Source: Sphingobacteriales bacterium (lineage in GTDB: Bacteria > Bacteroidota > Bacteroidia > Chitinophagales > Chitinophagaceae). From it: a stretch of 64,000 nucleotides of DNA. Location: positions 1 through 64,000 of the forward strand of contig JACQDV010000003.1 of NCBI GenBank assembly GCA_016200915.1, written 5' to 3'. Of this stretch, positions 36,001 to 45,632 are shown in pieces. Both the position numbers and the translations under genes were made by a program. Below the pieces are notes generated by a model. It was not told where the DNA came from, did no database searches, and saw only the letters and a list, made by a program, of their open reading frames with translations. Each line of letters starts with the position of its first letter. Positions within the stretch are counted from its first letter, which is position 1.

Positions 36001-36893
36001 TGGCGGATATCAGTACAGGTACCACATACTCCAATCAAAAAAATAATACCATATTTAAAGTTGACCAAACAGGAGTAGTATCTGCTGTAAGCCCGGGAAC
36101 AGATACGCTGATAGTGAAGAATGGTACTGAACTTATAAAAGTACCAGTGGTGGTTGATAATAATTTTTCTGCCGCTAAATTTTTTAATAATATTATTGAT
36201 TTCCCTGCTATTGCTAATAAAACTATTGGAGATAATCCAATTGTTTTATCAGCCAGTGCATCTTCCGGCGATGCAATTACGTTTTCGCTGGTATCTGGCC
36301 CCGCTGTAATTAATAATCATATAGTCAGTTTTACAGGTACAGGTAAAGTAACTGTTAAAGCATCCCAGGCAGGTAATGTATATTTTTCCGCGGCAACGGA
36401 TGTAAGTCAAACATTTTGTGTAAAGCCAGTAAAACCATTTATTACTCAAAGTGGAAATAAACTATTTTCAAGTGTACTTTCAGGGAATCAATGGTACTTA
36501 AACAATGTTCCTGTTATTGGGGCTACAGATTCGGTATTTATCCCGTCCATTTCCGGCAACTATGCATTGGATGTTACGCAAAATACATGCACCAGCAATC
36601 GGTCAGAATCCATTGCTTACGTTGTTACAGCTATAAATAACATCGTCAATGATAAGCGGGTTAACATTCTCCCTAACCCGGTACACAACAAAATGTATGT
36701 GATAAATGGTATAACAGAAAAAACATTGTCAATAATTATTTATGACATTACCGGGAAAGTGATTTATAAACAGAATGGATTCAGGAATAATTTAGAAATA
36801 GATTTCAGTCAGTATGCGAATTCAACTTATTTGATTGATATAAAAGATGCGAAAATGAATTTAATCCTGCGTAAAATTATTATTAAACAGTAA
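33030..36893 (+). CDS. Giant secreted leucine-rich-repeat / lipase-like protein with T9SS sorting domain
   Basis: The 1287 residues start with a signal peptide (to about residue 35). A plant-type leucine-rich-repeat region (about 85-310) has the pattern LTGSIP-LNLP-LTGL. An alpha/beta-hydrolase domain (about 520-770) has VVLVHGMW near 526 as oxyanion region and the nucleophile elbow VVGHSLGG with Ser611. Ig-like stretches (about 860-1190) and a C-terminal type IX sorting domain (about 1210-1287, with ILPNPVHNKMYV) follow. It should be exported across the outer membrane by the T9SS and held at the surface or released. The substrate of the esterase/lipase part is unknown. Confidence 0.88.
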   Translation: MKNYSIYKFIIPKKCFFSWVITITLLLSGSLNLNAQFWVRTQDSLELVKFFYATGGPNWTNKTGWLQGPARTWYGVGVGILNNVHTISLPNNNLTGQIPDLKMDFGLQTLDLTNNKLTGNIPDFTGGDALGGITYLYLDSNQLSGIPNFTGKRYEKIKIQYNKLSGNLPAFSLPNLTDLMLKSNQLTGLSNLNCPALTYIDLDSNKLTGSLPNFNLPSLRSLQINANQLTGSIPPLNLPELTGLGLKSNKLTGSIPYLNLPKSISIDFSNNQLSGGIAQVNLNSMVGLNLTNNRLNFDSMEYIYSRYFSVFFYPQANIKINSKNNLLSVNAGGTLSKNTYVWFQKQPDSSSFKGFKQAVGDSTLNNPPPGSYYAMVTNSASPLLILFSDTVSIGLQLKLSNPNSSMINPDGSLDSNLALLDFSRPVLGAVTDGVTKILLVAETLDSLKFSIANSKDGWLSKLTDQYNLQGNLIVKPRNGKVVAVYTVPDGYGINNPRGGRSITVNVYNAKDQTLLQNVTIKLKTPPVVLVHGMWSRPEAWVEGGFEDKLINEKFGLPYLVNYEKDNFRTFNPDSSESKVVTDAIMDQITFALNASNYDGYLATQVDVVGHSLGGLMTRSLSQKDGFTRRENYKKGFIHKLITLGTPHRGSPFGPELYNSRDLPVKILGLNAGKLSDIFAGHNMRIGNVHKDFGNQSAGIKALKQTLPFKTFAITANYKGDGILPGQIKGYIALNALIKVVLGKSLDEVMYPNTSCPQVPLEHDLIVPLSSQKGYISKDTIFYNTGHSGPANITETNSPEVQDKVVRLLLSDDTTAFDRGFPAPSSFPLDCNTANQRTTQNVINNTLRQADLNGDQAIKISSPVRGTVYSNNSGANITLSIDVSGGAVVKDAILMIKELGWFSLSPTPPYSVSFTLPPYAPVGKINLLVLARDTSGLLLADTSHIVLTPTQQFLGLRVEPQSIKLDSSIRSISLFVEGYYYSSAGGVHRYNMADISTGTTYSNQKNNTIFKVDQTGVVSAVSPGTDTLIVKNGTELIKVPVVVDNNFSAAKFFNNIIDFPAIANKTIGDNPIVLSASASSGDAITFSLVSGPAVINNHIVSFTGTGKVTVKASQAGNVYFSAATDVSQTFCVKPVKPFITQSGNKLFSSVLSGNQWYLNNVPVIGATDSVFIPSISGNYALDVTQNTCTSNRSESIAYVVTAINNIVNDKRVNILPNPVHNKMYVINGITEKTLSIIIYDITGKVIYKQNGFRNNLEIDFSQYANSTYLIDIKDAKMNLILRKIIIKQ

Positions 36894-36979
36894 AGAAGGA
36901 ATTAAAGTCAATTATCCATTTACATTAGGTTAATTTGTTAAAAGATAGCCATACACATAAATATGAGTCAATAAACAAT

Positions 36980-37060
36980 AAAAAACATCTCAAGAATATT
37001 TACCAGAAACTGCATGTACAGAATAAGATTGAAGCATTAAATAAATTTAAACTGCTCTAG
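36980..37060 (+). pseudogene. Remnant of a response regulator C-terminus
   Basis: In frame these 27 codons read KKHLKNIYQKLHVQNKIEAL then NKFKLL and stop, nearly the same as the last residues of the response regulator ending at 32565. No start codon or domain precedes them. The remnant, its hairpin and the following solo HTH gene copy the order found at 32485-32863, so this is the scar of a segmental duplication. Confidence 0.85.
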
Positions 37061-37063
37061 TAC

Positions 37064-37081
37064 ATTCCCCGAAAGGGGAAT
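37064..37081 (+). terminator. GAAA-tetraloop hairpin, copy 3
   Basis: ATTCCCC-GAAA-GGGGAAT, 3 nt after the stop of the regulator remnant, followed by TGTTTTTT. It is kept intact although the gene before it is only a fragment. Confidence 0.75.
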
Positions 37082-37139
37082 TGTTTTTTAAGATAAGTGC
37101 ATACATTTTTACACTGTTTTTTAACCCGTCAAATTTTTA

Positions 37140-37337
37140 ATGAAAGAATCTATTCATTTACTCACAGATAGGGAAAAGGAAGTAATACAATTATTGGCCC
37201 TGGGCTTAACCTACGAAAAGATAGCCATGCAAATGGATGTAAGCCATCAAACCGTAAAGATGCATCTTAAAAATATTTACCGTAAGCTCAATGTCCAGAA
37301 CAAGATTGAAGCCCTGCAAAAAGTAAAACTAATATAG
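37140..37337 (+). CDS. Solo LuxR-type helix-turn-helix protein, 65 aa, second copy
   Basis: Nearly identical to the protein at 32645-32842, differing at about nine residues, mostly conservative, with the same length and ends. The HTH core VSHQTVKMHLKNIYRKLNVQNK is intact. It stands 79 nt after the truncated regulator remnant and 199 nt before the second giant secreted protein, mirroring the arrangement of the first copy. Function is probably transcriptional control of the neighbouring giant gene; inference. Confidence 0.85.
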   Translation: MKESIHLLTDREKEVIQLLALGLTYEKIAMQMDVSHQTVKMHLKNIYRKLNVQNKIEALQKVKLI

Positions 37338-37340
37338 CCT

Positions 37341-37358
37341 ATTCCCCGAAAGGGGAAT
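37341..37358 (+). terminator. GAAA-tetraloop hairpin, copy 4
   Basis: ATTCCCC-GAAA-GGGGAAT, 3 nt after the stop of the second solo HTH gene, followed by TGTTTCC. Confidence 0.7.
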
Positions 37359-37536
37359 TGTTTCCTCATAAATTTTATTTCATTTTTACAGCATTGAATA
37401 AAAAGGATGTTTTTCCCTTTTATTTTCCCGCCATTTTCCTGTTGAATACCATCTGACTTATTAATTACTTGCCGTTTTATTAATACCAACTATACCTGTA
37501 AGTCATCAGCACATTTATCATTCCAAAACCTGTAAA

Positions 37537-40500
37537 ATGAAGAAATTACTTTCATTCCTTGTTGTAATGGTTATTACTGTTACGCTTTTTGCCCAAACAA
37601 CTTATTATGTAAATGATAACAGCACATCAGGTGATGTGTTCACTTCCGCAATTGGTAACAACTCTAATGCCGGGACAGCCGCAGCTCCATTTGCCACCTT
37701 GCAATATGCAGTTAATGCAGTAGCAGAAGGTGATATTATTAATGTAGATGCTGGCACATATATAGGACAGGTAACAATAAATAAAGGGTTAACTATAATT
37801 GGTGCAGGACAAAACCTGACATTTATTACAAATGCTGCTCAGCTTATTGCACCAGCAGGGTCATTTGCTGAATATGCTTTAATTCAAACAACACAAGGTA
37901 TAGGTGATGTACATATCAGGGATCTCACAGCCACTAACGGTACAAATGGTGACGGGCACACGATCATGATACAAAGTGGGGGCAGTGTAAAGAATTGTAC
38001 CTTATTAAATGGCGGTCAGGGAATTTTCTTTCGTATTGAATCTGCAATTAAAACTGCGTTGATGGAAAATAATACTATTCAACCTACGGGCATTGGTATT
38101 AACTGCGAGGGATCAGGATTAACTGCCCTTATCCGGAATAACACAATTACAAAAAGTACAGAATTTTATTCTGGTATTTTTGCCGGTCTGGATTTTGGAC
38201 CGCTGCCATCATTAACTGTTACAAACAATATCATTAATAATTATGCTTCTTATGGTATAGGCATTTTAGCTGCCAGCTTTAATGGTACAATCAATTACAA
38301 CAGCCTTACGGGAGCAGGCATTGCCATTAACAGAAATGGTAACGGAGGCAATACATTATCGGCAACTTGCAATTGGTTTGGTTCTTCAAATGCCGGAACG
38401 GTTGTTTCAAAAATAAGCGGAACGATTAACTATACCCCTTTTCTTACCGATGGAACAGATGCCAGCAGCAATGTTGGTTTTCAGCCAGCCGGCGCATGTG
38501 GAACCGGCAATACCTATTATGTAAATGATAACAATCTTAGCGGAAATATCTTCACAACGGCTGTTGGCAATAATGCCAATGCAGGAACAGCATCAGCCCC
38601 TTTTGCTACTATACAATATGCAGTAGACATTGCAGCCGCCAATGATGTTATTTATGTGGATGCAGGCACCTATACTGAGCAGGTAACCACTACAAAAGGA
38701 ATAACTATTATTGGTGCCGGACAAAATCTAACTTCAATTCTGAAGCCGGCAATAACAGTAGCACCGCCCGGCTCATTTACAGAACAGGGTGTAATTCAAA
38801 CAGCACAAAATATTGGTGATGTGAACATCAAAGATCTGTCTGTAACCGGTGATTATAATGTGGGTGTAACACCTATCATCATACAAAGCAGTGGTAGCGT
38901 TCGAAACTGTAAGTTGCAAAGTGGTAACCAGGGATTGTTTATAAGAATTGATGCTGCAACCAACCCGGGTTCAAAAATATTTTTAATTGAAGGCAATATT
39001 ATTGAGGCCGAGTATATAGCTGTTAATGTAGAAGGTACTGCTTTAAATGCAACTTTAAATAATAATACGCTGAGGGCTTTTAACGGATTTTCCGTAGGTG
39101 TCTTTGCAGGAATGGATTTTGGCCCTATTGGACGGATAACAGCAACCAATAATTTATTCAACTCATACCTCACATCAGGTATATGGGTAAATGCATCTAA
39201 TGCAAGCATTACACAAAATGCATTTACTGGCACAGGATCGTCTGCAATTAACCGAACAGGTGGAGCTAATGTTACTGCTAACTGTAACTGGTATGGCGCA
39301 GCTAATGCTTCTTCAATTGTACCAAAGGTCAATGCCGGAGTAAATTATTTTCCATGGTATGTTGATGGAACAGATCAAAGCCCGGTAGCAGGATTTCAAC
39401 ATACTTCAGAATCATGCGGCTCCGGGGGCAATGTGCTATATGTAAATGATAATAGTACAAGTGGTGACATCTTTACAACTACAACAGGTAATGATGCGAA
39501 TGCAGGTACATCACCTACCTCGCCATTGGCAACAATTGATGCAGCGCTTACAAAGGCATCAGCCGGTACATCTATTTATGTAGACGCAGGAACTTACTCA
39601 CAGAGTCTCGTTATCGGCAAACAGGTTCAGATAATTGGAACAAATTATAGCATATCACCCAATAGCTCAGCTGATCCTTTAGTACTAAATCCTTCACGTA
39701 ATGCGGAATCAATAATTGAAAATTCAAGTTGGACGATTGGCGCTGATGGCATAAGCCTTACGGGTTTAACGTTTAATCCATTAAGCAATAATGCAGTTGT
39801 ACTTAACGGTAATTCATTTGGAAATATTAATATGAACAGAAACAGAGTGAGATTGAGTAATTTGTTCCCTGCATTCATCTTTAACGGTGCCGGTACCAGT
39901 GCAATAACTTTTTCAGGAATTACCAACTGGGGACTAACTGTTTCAGAAAACAGGTTTGAGAAAGAAGATGCATCTTCCGGTACTTCAATGCGAGTAAACC
40001 GATTTGGCAATGTGAATATTTATAACAATTCATTTGTAGTAACAGGTGCCACTGCGAGAACACAAACATGTATGAATACAGGATCAGCTGGCCTTGTACC
40101 TTATTTATTCATCAACAATAACACATTTGATAAGGCATCAACAGCGATAAACTCAGGCAACCTGGCTTATACCTATATAACAAATAATAAATTCATCAAT
40201 ACCAATACAGCGCTTATTGGCAATAATCTTTCTACTGAATCATCTGATGTTTTCTTCCAGAACAATACGCTGGATGGTAGCGGTGGTATTGTTCCCTTTG
40301 TACAATACACACGCCAGGCAGGTGATGCTGTGGGAGCTTCTTCTTCTTTTACAGCAGAAAATAATACAGTTAGTGGGACGGCAGTTGCCGGTACTACAAC
40401 ATTGCTGGGAAGTATGAATTTAATTTTTGCAAACAGTGTATTAAATCAGTCATTAACCGTTCGCAATAATAAGATCAGCTATAACGGAGACCTCAGTACA

Positions 40501-43500
40501 GTGGAAGGTCAATTTATAAGACCTATAATGATAAGAGGTAATTTGAAAAACTCAGTGGTTGAAAAAAATGAAATTACTTTAAGCGGTACTAACCTGCAAC
40601 CAAGAAACCCGGCAAATATTTTACCGGTATGTCCTGCTATTACTTTATATACAGAGAATGGGTCGGCCGCCTTTTTACAACCAGGTTCTGTAATTAATAT
40701 TCTGAATAATAAAGTAAACGGATTCAAACATTCCTTTGTGGCGTTTGATGCCGGCACAGGTACGGGTGCTAATGATGCATATACTGGTTTTGGCAATATT
40801 CCAGCAGGAGTTACTGTAAACGTCAACAATAATAGTTTTACAGGTGATTCTATATCCATCAATAATGGCACAGTGGGTCAGCCAGTACTGGCTACTTGTA
40901 ACTGGTATGGTTCTGCTGATGCGGCAGTAGTTATTCCAAAGATCAGTGGTATTGCAACTTATGGTTCCTGGTTAACTAACGGAACAGATAATAATATTGC
41001 CACAGGTTTTCAACCAGTATCAAATACTTGTAATGGCCGGCAGAATAAATTTTATGTAAATGATGGTAGCCAGACGGATGATGTATTTACTACGGCGGTT
41101 GGTAATGATGCCAACAGCGGTGTTCCTTCTTCACCTTTATTAACTATTAATGCTGCTCTTACAAAAGCATCAGCCGGTGATACAATTTATGTGGATGCCG
41201 GAACATATGCAAATGCGGATATTACTATTGGAAAATCCATTACACTATTGGGTACAAATTATCTCACCAATCCTAATGATGGTACAAATCCATTAAATGC
41301 TGCAGGAAGAACTGCTGAAGCGAACATAAGCAATACCATCTGGACAATTGGCTTCAGCGACATCAGGATAAAAGGATTTACGTTTGACCCGCAAAGTAAA
41401 ACAGCATTGGCTCAATCCAATAACACACTGGATTTTGATAATATAGAAGTTTCTAATAACATCTTCCTTGTTAAAAGTGTAGCGATCCCCGTTAGTTTAA
41501 TTGGCAAACAACAACTGCCTTTAGTAACATTCAATTATTCAATCACCAATAACAGGTTTGTAAAATCAGTTGGGGGTAATGGTTCCAATATATCTATGGC
41601 AGGTATTGATGGAATTCTTATTTCAGGTAACACATTTACAACTACTGGCGGTGTGGCAGATTGGACACAAAATGCTTATACTGGCTTTGGTGGTTTCAGA
41701 AACAATAATTTTGTTATCTCAAACAATACAGCTTACCGTCCACGATTTGCTTTTCAAGGGTTAAATGCTGTTAAAGCCCAGGTTAGTTTAAATAAAATAA
41801 CAGAAGCGGTAAGATTTCAACTTGACTTTAATGGCATCAACGTTCCCACTGAAATTAATATCACAGATAATAATGTTACGATTGCTAATTCGAATGGAGC
41901 CCCTGCTCTTAGTTATAGTAAATCAAACGGCACAGACCTGAGTAGTCCTAATATTGCCCGTATTGAGAGAAATAATTTTACAGTGGATGGAACCGGATGG
42001 TCATTAGTGCCGCAGGCATTGATAGCGCCTACTATTGATAATTTATCAGCTAATACACAGGTGTTCATCAGGGATAATAAGTTGAATATAACCGGCAACT
42101 TTAGTACACAGTCTGATCCGGGCAATTATGTATCTGCTATTCGTTTTCTTAACAACAGCAGACAGGTAGTAGTTGAAAGAAATGAAATGCAGTTCAGTGC
42201 AACTAACTATGGCACTTCAAACAAGTTTGGTATTGGTATTTTATATGCAGGATTACAACCCGGTACTAGTTTTGATTTTCTAAATAATAAATTTTCAGGA
42301 TTCTCAACTTCAATCGGTGTCCAAAATAATGGGAATAATAATAATTATGGCGAATTGCCTGCGGGTGTTATACTCAACATTAATAACAACAGCTTTACAG
42401 GTGATGTAACGAGTATTAACAACGGCACAACAGGACAATCTGCCACTGCATCCTGCAACTGGTATGGTTCTGCTGCAGCACAAAACTTTATTAGTAAACT
42501 CACCTTGCCAACAGTAGATCCAGTTCCCTGGTTAACTAACGGAACAGACAATGATGTGGCAACAGGATTTCAACAGGTGCCGGGCAGTTGTGATGGTTAT
42601 CCAACTTTAATAACACTGGATAGTTATACCAATGTAACCTGCAATGGCGCAGCAAACGGAACCATTAATATTACTACTACTAATGGTAAAGCGCCATTCA
42701 TTTATACATGGACAAAAGACGGCGATGCCAACTTTATTTCGCATGATGAAGACCCAACCGGTTTGGCGCCGGGTGTTTATCATTTAGCTATGGTGGATGG
42801 CAATGGTTCAAATATTTACATTACTGCTGTTGATGCGAATGGGCCGGGCACTATTGTTGTAACCATTACAGAGCCGCCTGTATTAACAGCCTCTGCTACC
42901 GGCACAAACAATAATTGCTTTGGTCAAACCACTGGTACTGCAACAGTATCTGTAAGTGGTGGAACTTCTTCTTATACTTATTTATGGAGTAATGGCGCAA
43001 CTACACAAAGCATCAGCAATCTTAGTGCAGCAATTTATTCAGTAATTGTTACCGATGCCAATGGTTGTACTGCCACTACTTCGTATGAAGTAACAGAGCC
43101 ACCTGCTCTTTCTGCATCTGCTACAGGAAGCAATGTAAACTGCAATGGTGGAAGCGATGGTTCAGCTTCTGTATCTGTGAGTGGCGGTACTTCTTCTTAT
43201 ACTTATTTATGGAGTAATGGCGCTACCACTCAAAGCATCAGTAATCTTAGTGCAGCAATTTACTCTGTTACGGTTACCGATGCTAATGGATGTACAGCAA
43301 CTTCTTCTTATGAAGTAACACAACCACCTGTTCTCTCAGCATCTGCAACCGGCACTAATGTAAGCTGCAATAGTGGAAGCGATGGTTCAGCTTCTGTATC
43401 TGTAAGTGGCGGTACTTCTTCTTATACTTATTTATGGAGTAATGGCGCTACCACTCAAAGCATCAGTAATCTTGCAGCAGCAACATATAATGTTACAGTA

Positions 43501-45603
43501 ACAGATGCAAAGGGATGTACAGCAACTTCTTCTTATGAAGTAACACAACCACCTGTTCTTACTGCATCTGCAACAGGTACTAATGTAAACTGCAATGGTG
43601 GAAATAACGGTTCTGCAACTGTTTCTATAAATGGCGGTACTTCTTCTTATACATATTTATGGAGTAATGGCGCAACCACTCAAAGCATCATCAATCTTGC
43701 AGCAGCAACATATAATGTTACAGTAACAGATGCAAAGGGATGTACTGTTACAACATCATACACAGTCACTCAACCAACATTACTTAAAGTAACAATGACT
43801 GGAACAACTGCCGCCTGTAATGGAAGTTCAACGGCTACGCCTTCAGGTGGTGTTGCACCATATACTTACCTGTGGAGTAACGGACGCACCACACAAACCA
43901 TCAGCAATGTGCCTGCAGGAACATATACAGTAACGGTAAAAGACGCAAATAACTGTACTGTTTCCGGTTCATTCACCATTACCGGTAACTCTTCTATCAA
44001 TCCAACCACTTCGCTTGTATCAGTGAGTTGCTTTGGCGGTAATAATGGAAGTATTACAGTAACCGGTTCGGGTGGCACTGCTCCTTTTACTTACAATTTA
44101 AATGGATCAGCATTTCAAAGCAGTAATGTGTTCAGCAATCTTACGGCCGGTGTGTATATTGTTGGTGTAAAAGATGCAACGGGTTGTTCTGATTTTGTTA
44201 CAAGGACCATTACACAACCTGCATTGTTAACGGCAGTGCTTGACAGTACCCGTAAAACATGTTTTGGTGCAAACAGCGGAAGAATCTTTGTATCAATTAC
44301 CGGCGGTACAGGAGCAAAAACCTATAGCTGGACAGGGCCAAATGGTTATACCTCCACTGCACAAAGCCCTAACAATTTGTTTGCAGGAAATTATTCTTTA
44401 CTGGTAACAGATACCAGGGGATGCACTGCAACACTCAATGCAACCGTTGCATCGTTTGGTGAAATAGTTATTACATCATCAATCACCAATGTTTTGTGCA
44501 GGGGTTCTTTAACCGGCGCTATTAACATTACTGTAAGCGGTGGTACAGGCAGCGGCTTTAATTATAGCTGGACAGGTGCAGTTACTTCAACGAGCGAAGA
44601 CCTTTTAAATATCGGTGCATCTAACAATTATAACGTACGTATTACAGATATTGGAAGTGGCTGCTTTATAAACAGAACATTTGCAGTAACACAACCTGCC
44701 GCCAATCTTTCAGTAAGCGTAACATCAACAAATGTTACAGGCTGTACCAGACCTGGTGTAATAACAGCAACAGGTGCCGGTGGCACAGCTCCTTATTCTT
44801 ATAATATTAACGGCGGGGCCTACCAGTTATCCGGCACATTTAACGGATTATATGCTGGTAATTATACCATTGGTGTTCGTGATGCAAACGGATGTACAGC
44901 ATCAACATCAAGGACTATTACCGACAATGGAAGTGATGCTTATGAAAGTAATAACAGCCGTAATCAATCTAAACCAATTTCAATTGGCACAACAATCAAT
45001 GCGAGAATTGCAGTGGGCACTGATATTGCTGACTGGTTTACATTTACCACACCTGCAGGCGGTGGTTCAGTAACATACAGTTTAATTGTAACCCATCCAT
45101 CCGTTAATTACACATTCGATTTATATCCGGGAACAGGTAATGGCGGACCTATTGCTCCGTCAGCAGTTATCAGTTCAACGAGGAAAGATTACCTGCTGGC
45201 TCCGGGCACTGCATACCGCATCAGTGTTACAAGTGCAACGCTTTCATATACCTGTTACAATCTCAGTATTTCAACGGCAATTCCTGTGGCATTAAGAATT
45301 ACTTTACCACCGGCAATACAAAAAGAAACAAATAAACTGACTGTAACAGATGTACTCCGTTCAGCAGTATATCCTAACCCCCATCATGGTTCATTTGCAT
45401 TGCGTATTGAATCATCAGTAAGTGGAGAAGCAATAGTAGAAATTATCTCTGTTACCGGTCAGCGGATTGAGCAGCGAAAACTGATGGTAACAAAAGGCGC
45501 TTATAATATTGTGCGGTTTACCAATATGCGTCAGCCGGCATTACTGTACAGGGTAACAGTAGGAAAAGAAGTGATTAACGGGAAAATAATCGGCGCTAAC
45601 TGA
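37537..45603 (+). CDS. Giant secreted beta-helix / SprB-repeat protein with T9SS sorting domain
   Basis: The 2688 residues begin with a signal peptide (cut near TLFAQ, residue 20). Four related modules follow (about 20-325, 326-630, 631-1168 and 1169-1690). Each opens with YYVNDN- or FYVND-type sequence and APFATIQYAV, runs through parallel beta-helix rungs, and ends CNWYGSA--V--K followed by LTNGTD. Residues about 1780-2090 are SprB-type repeats with CNGGSDGSASVSVSGG and YLWSNGATTQSI, then more divergent repeats, a PPC-like beta domain (about 2470-2570) and a type IX sorting domain (YPNPHHGSFALRIES to the end). SprB is the mobile adhesin of gliding Bacteroidota, so surface adhesion is a fair inference; the beta-helix modules could bind or cut polysaccharide. 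Confidence 0.88.
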   Translation: MKKLLSFLVVMVITVTLFAQTTYYVNDNSTSGDVFTSAIGNNSNAGTAAAPFATLQYAVNAVAEGDIINVDAGTYIGQVTINKGLTIIGAGQNLTFITNAAQLIAPAGSFAEYALIQTTQGIGDVHIRDLTATNGTNGDGHTIMIQSGGSVKNCTLLNGGQGIFFRIESAIKTALMENNTIQPTGIGINCEGSGLTALIRNNTITKSTEFYSGIFAGLDFGPLPSLTVTNNIINNYASYGIGILAASFNGTINYNSLTGAGIAINRNGNGGNTLSATCNWFGSSNAGTVVSKISGTINYTPFLTDGTDASSNVGFQPAGACGTGNTYYVNDNNLSGNIFTTAVGNNANAGTASAPFATIQYAVDIAAANDVIYVDAGTYTEQVTTTKGITIIGAGQNLTSILKPAITVAPPGSFTEQGVIQTAQNIGDVNIKDLSVTGDYNVGVTPIIIQSSGSVRNCKLQSGNQGLFIRIDAATNPGSKIFLIEGNIIEAEYIAVNVEGTALNATLNNNTLRAFNGFSVGVFAGMDFGPIGRITATNNLFNSYLTSGIWVNASNASITQNAFTGTGSSAINRTGGANVTANCNWYGAANASSIVPKVNAGVNYFPWYVDGTDQSPVAGFQHTSESCGSGGNVLYVNDNSTSGDIFTTTTGNDANAGTSPTSPLATIDAALTKASAGTSIYVDAGTYSQSLVIGKQVQIIGTNYSISPNSSADPLVLNPSRNAESIIENSSWTIGADGISLTGLTFNPLSNNAVVLNGNSFGNINMNRNRVRLSNLFPAFIFNGAGTSAITFSGITNWGLTVSENRFEKEDASSGTSMRVNRFGNVNIYNNSFVVTGATARTQTCMNTGSAGLVPYLFINNNTFDKASTAINSGNLAYTYITNNKFINTNTALIGNNLSTESSDVFFQNNTLDGSGGIVPFVQYTRQAGDAVGASSSFTAENNTVSGTAVAGTTTLLGSMNLIFANSVLNQSLTVRNNKISYNGDLSTVEGQFIRPIMIRGNLKNSVVEKNEITLSGTNLQPRNPANILPVCPAITLYTENGSAAFLQPGSVINILNNKVNGFKHSFVAFDAGTGTGANDAYTGFGNIPAGVTVNVNNNSFTGDSISINNGTVGQPVLATCNWYGSADAAVVIPKISGIATYGSWLTNGTDNNIATGFQPVSNTCNGRQNKFYVNDGSQTDDVFTTAVGNDANSGVPSSPLLTINAALTKASAGDTIYVDAGTYANADITIGKSITLLGTNYLTNPNDGTNPLNAAGRTAEANISNTIWTIGFSDIRIKGFTFDPQSKTALAQSNNTLDFDNIEVSNNIFLVKSVAIPVSLIGKQQLPLVTFNYSITNNRFVKSVGGNGSNISMAGIDGILISGNTFTTTGGVADWTQNAYTGFGGFRNNNFVISNNTAYRPRFAFQGLNAVKAQVSLNKITEAVRFQLDFNGINVPTEINITDNNVTIANSNGAPALSYSKSNGTDLSSPNIARIERNNFTVDGTGWSLVPQALIAPTIDNLSANTQVFIRDNKLNITGNFSTQSDPGNYVSAIRFLNNSRQVVVERNEMQFSATNYGTSNKFGIGILYAGLQPGTSFDFLNNKFSGFSTSIGVQNNGNNNNYGELPAGVILNINNNSFTGDVTSINNGTTGQSATASCNWYGSAAAQNFISKLTLPTVDPVPWLTNGTDNDVATGFQQVPGSCDGYPTLITLDSYTNVTCNGAANGTINITTTNGKAPFIYTWTKDGDANFISHDEDPTGLAPGVYHLAMVDGNGSNIYITAVDANGPGTIVVTITEPPVLTASATGTNNNCFGQTTGTATVSVSGGTSSYTYLWSNGATTQSISNLSAAIYSVIVTDANGCTATTSYEVTEPPALSASATGSNVNCNGGSDGSASVSVSGGTSSYTYLWSNGATTQSISNLSAAIYSVTVTDANGCTATSSYEVTQPPVLSASATGTNVSCNSGSDGSASVSVSGGTSSYTYLWSNGATTQSISNLAAATYNVTVTDAKGCTATSSYEVTQPPVLTASATGTNVNCNGGNNGSATVSINGGTSSYTYLWSNGATTQSIINLAAATYNVTVTDAKGCTVTTSYTVTQPTLLKVTMTGTTAACNGSSTATPSGGVAPYTYLWSNGRTTQTISNVPAGTYTVTVKDANNCTVSGSFTITGNSSINPTTSLVSVSCFGGNNGSITVTGSGGTAPFTYNLNGSAFQSSNVFSNLTAGVYIVGVKDATGCSDFVTRTITQPALLTAVLDSTRKTCFGANSGRIFVSITGGTGAKTYSWTGPNGYTSTAQSPNNLFAGNYSLLVTDTRGCTATLNATVASFGEIVITSSITNVLCRGSLTGAINITVSGGTGSGFNYSWTGAVTSTSEDLLNIGASNNYNVRITDIGSGCFINRTFAVTQPAANLSVSVTSTNVTGCTRPGVITATGAGGTAPYSYNINGGAYQLSGTFNGLYAGNYTIGVRDANGCTASTSRTITDNGSDAYESNNSRNQSKPISIGTTINARIAVGTDIADWFTFTTPAGGGSVTYSLIVTHPSVNYTFDLYPGTGNGGPIAPSAVISSTRKDYLLAPGTAYRISVTSATLSYTCYNLSISTAIPVALRITLPPAIQKETNKLTVTDVLRSAVYPNPHHGSFALRIESSVSGEAIVEIISVTGQRIEQRKLMVTKGAYNIVRFTNMRQPALLYRVTVGKEVINGKIIGAN
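42868..43790 (+). repeat. Exact 225-bp tandem repeats in the giant adhesin gene
   Basis: A recognisable landmark (the codons for the start of GGTSSYTYLWSNGATTQSI) recurs at 42958, 43183, 43408 and 43633, spaced exactly 225 bp, or 75 codons. The units are nearly identical in DNA, which points to recent amplification or ongoing homogenisation by recombination. Confidence 0.85.
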
Positions 45604-45632
45604 TATAACCATTTACCATAATTATTCTATGC

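Noticed and set aside
42868-43790. CRISPR-like spacing of repeats
   Set aside because: The 225-bp units are in-frame protein repeats of the SprB type without separate unique spacers of CRISPR length.
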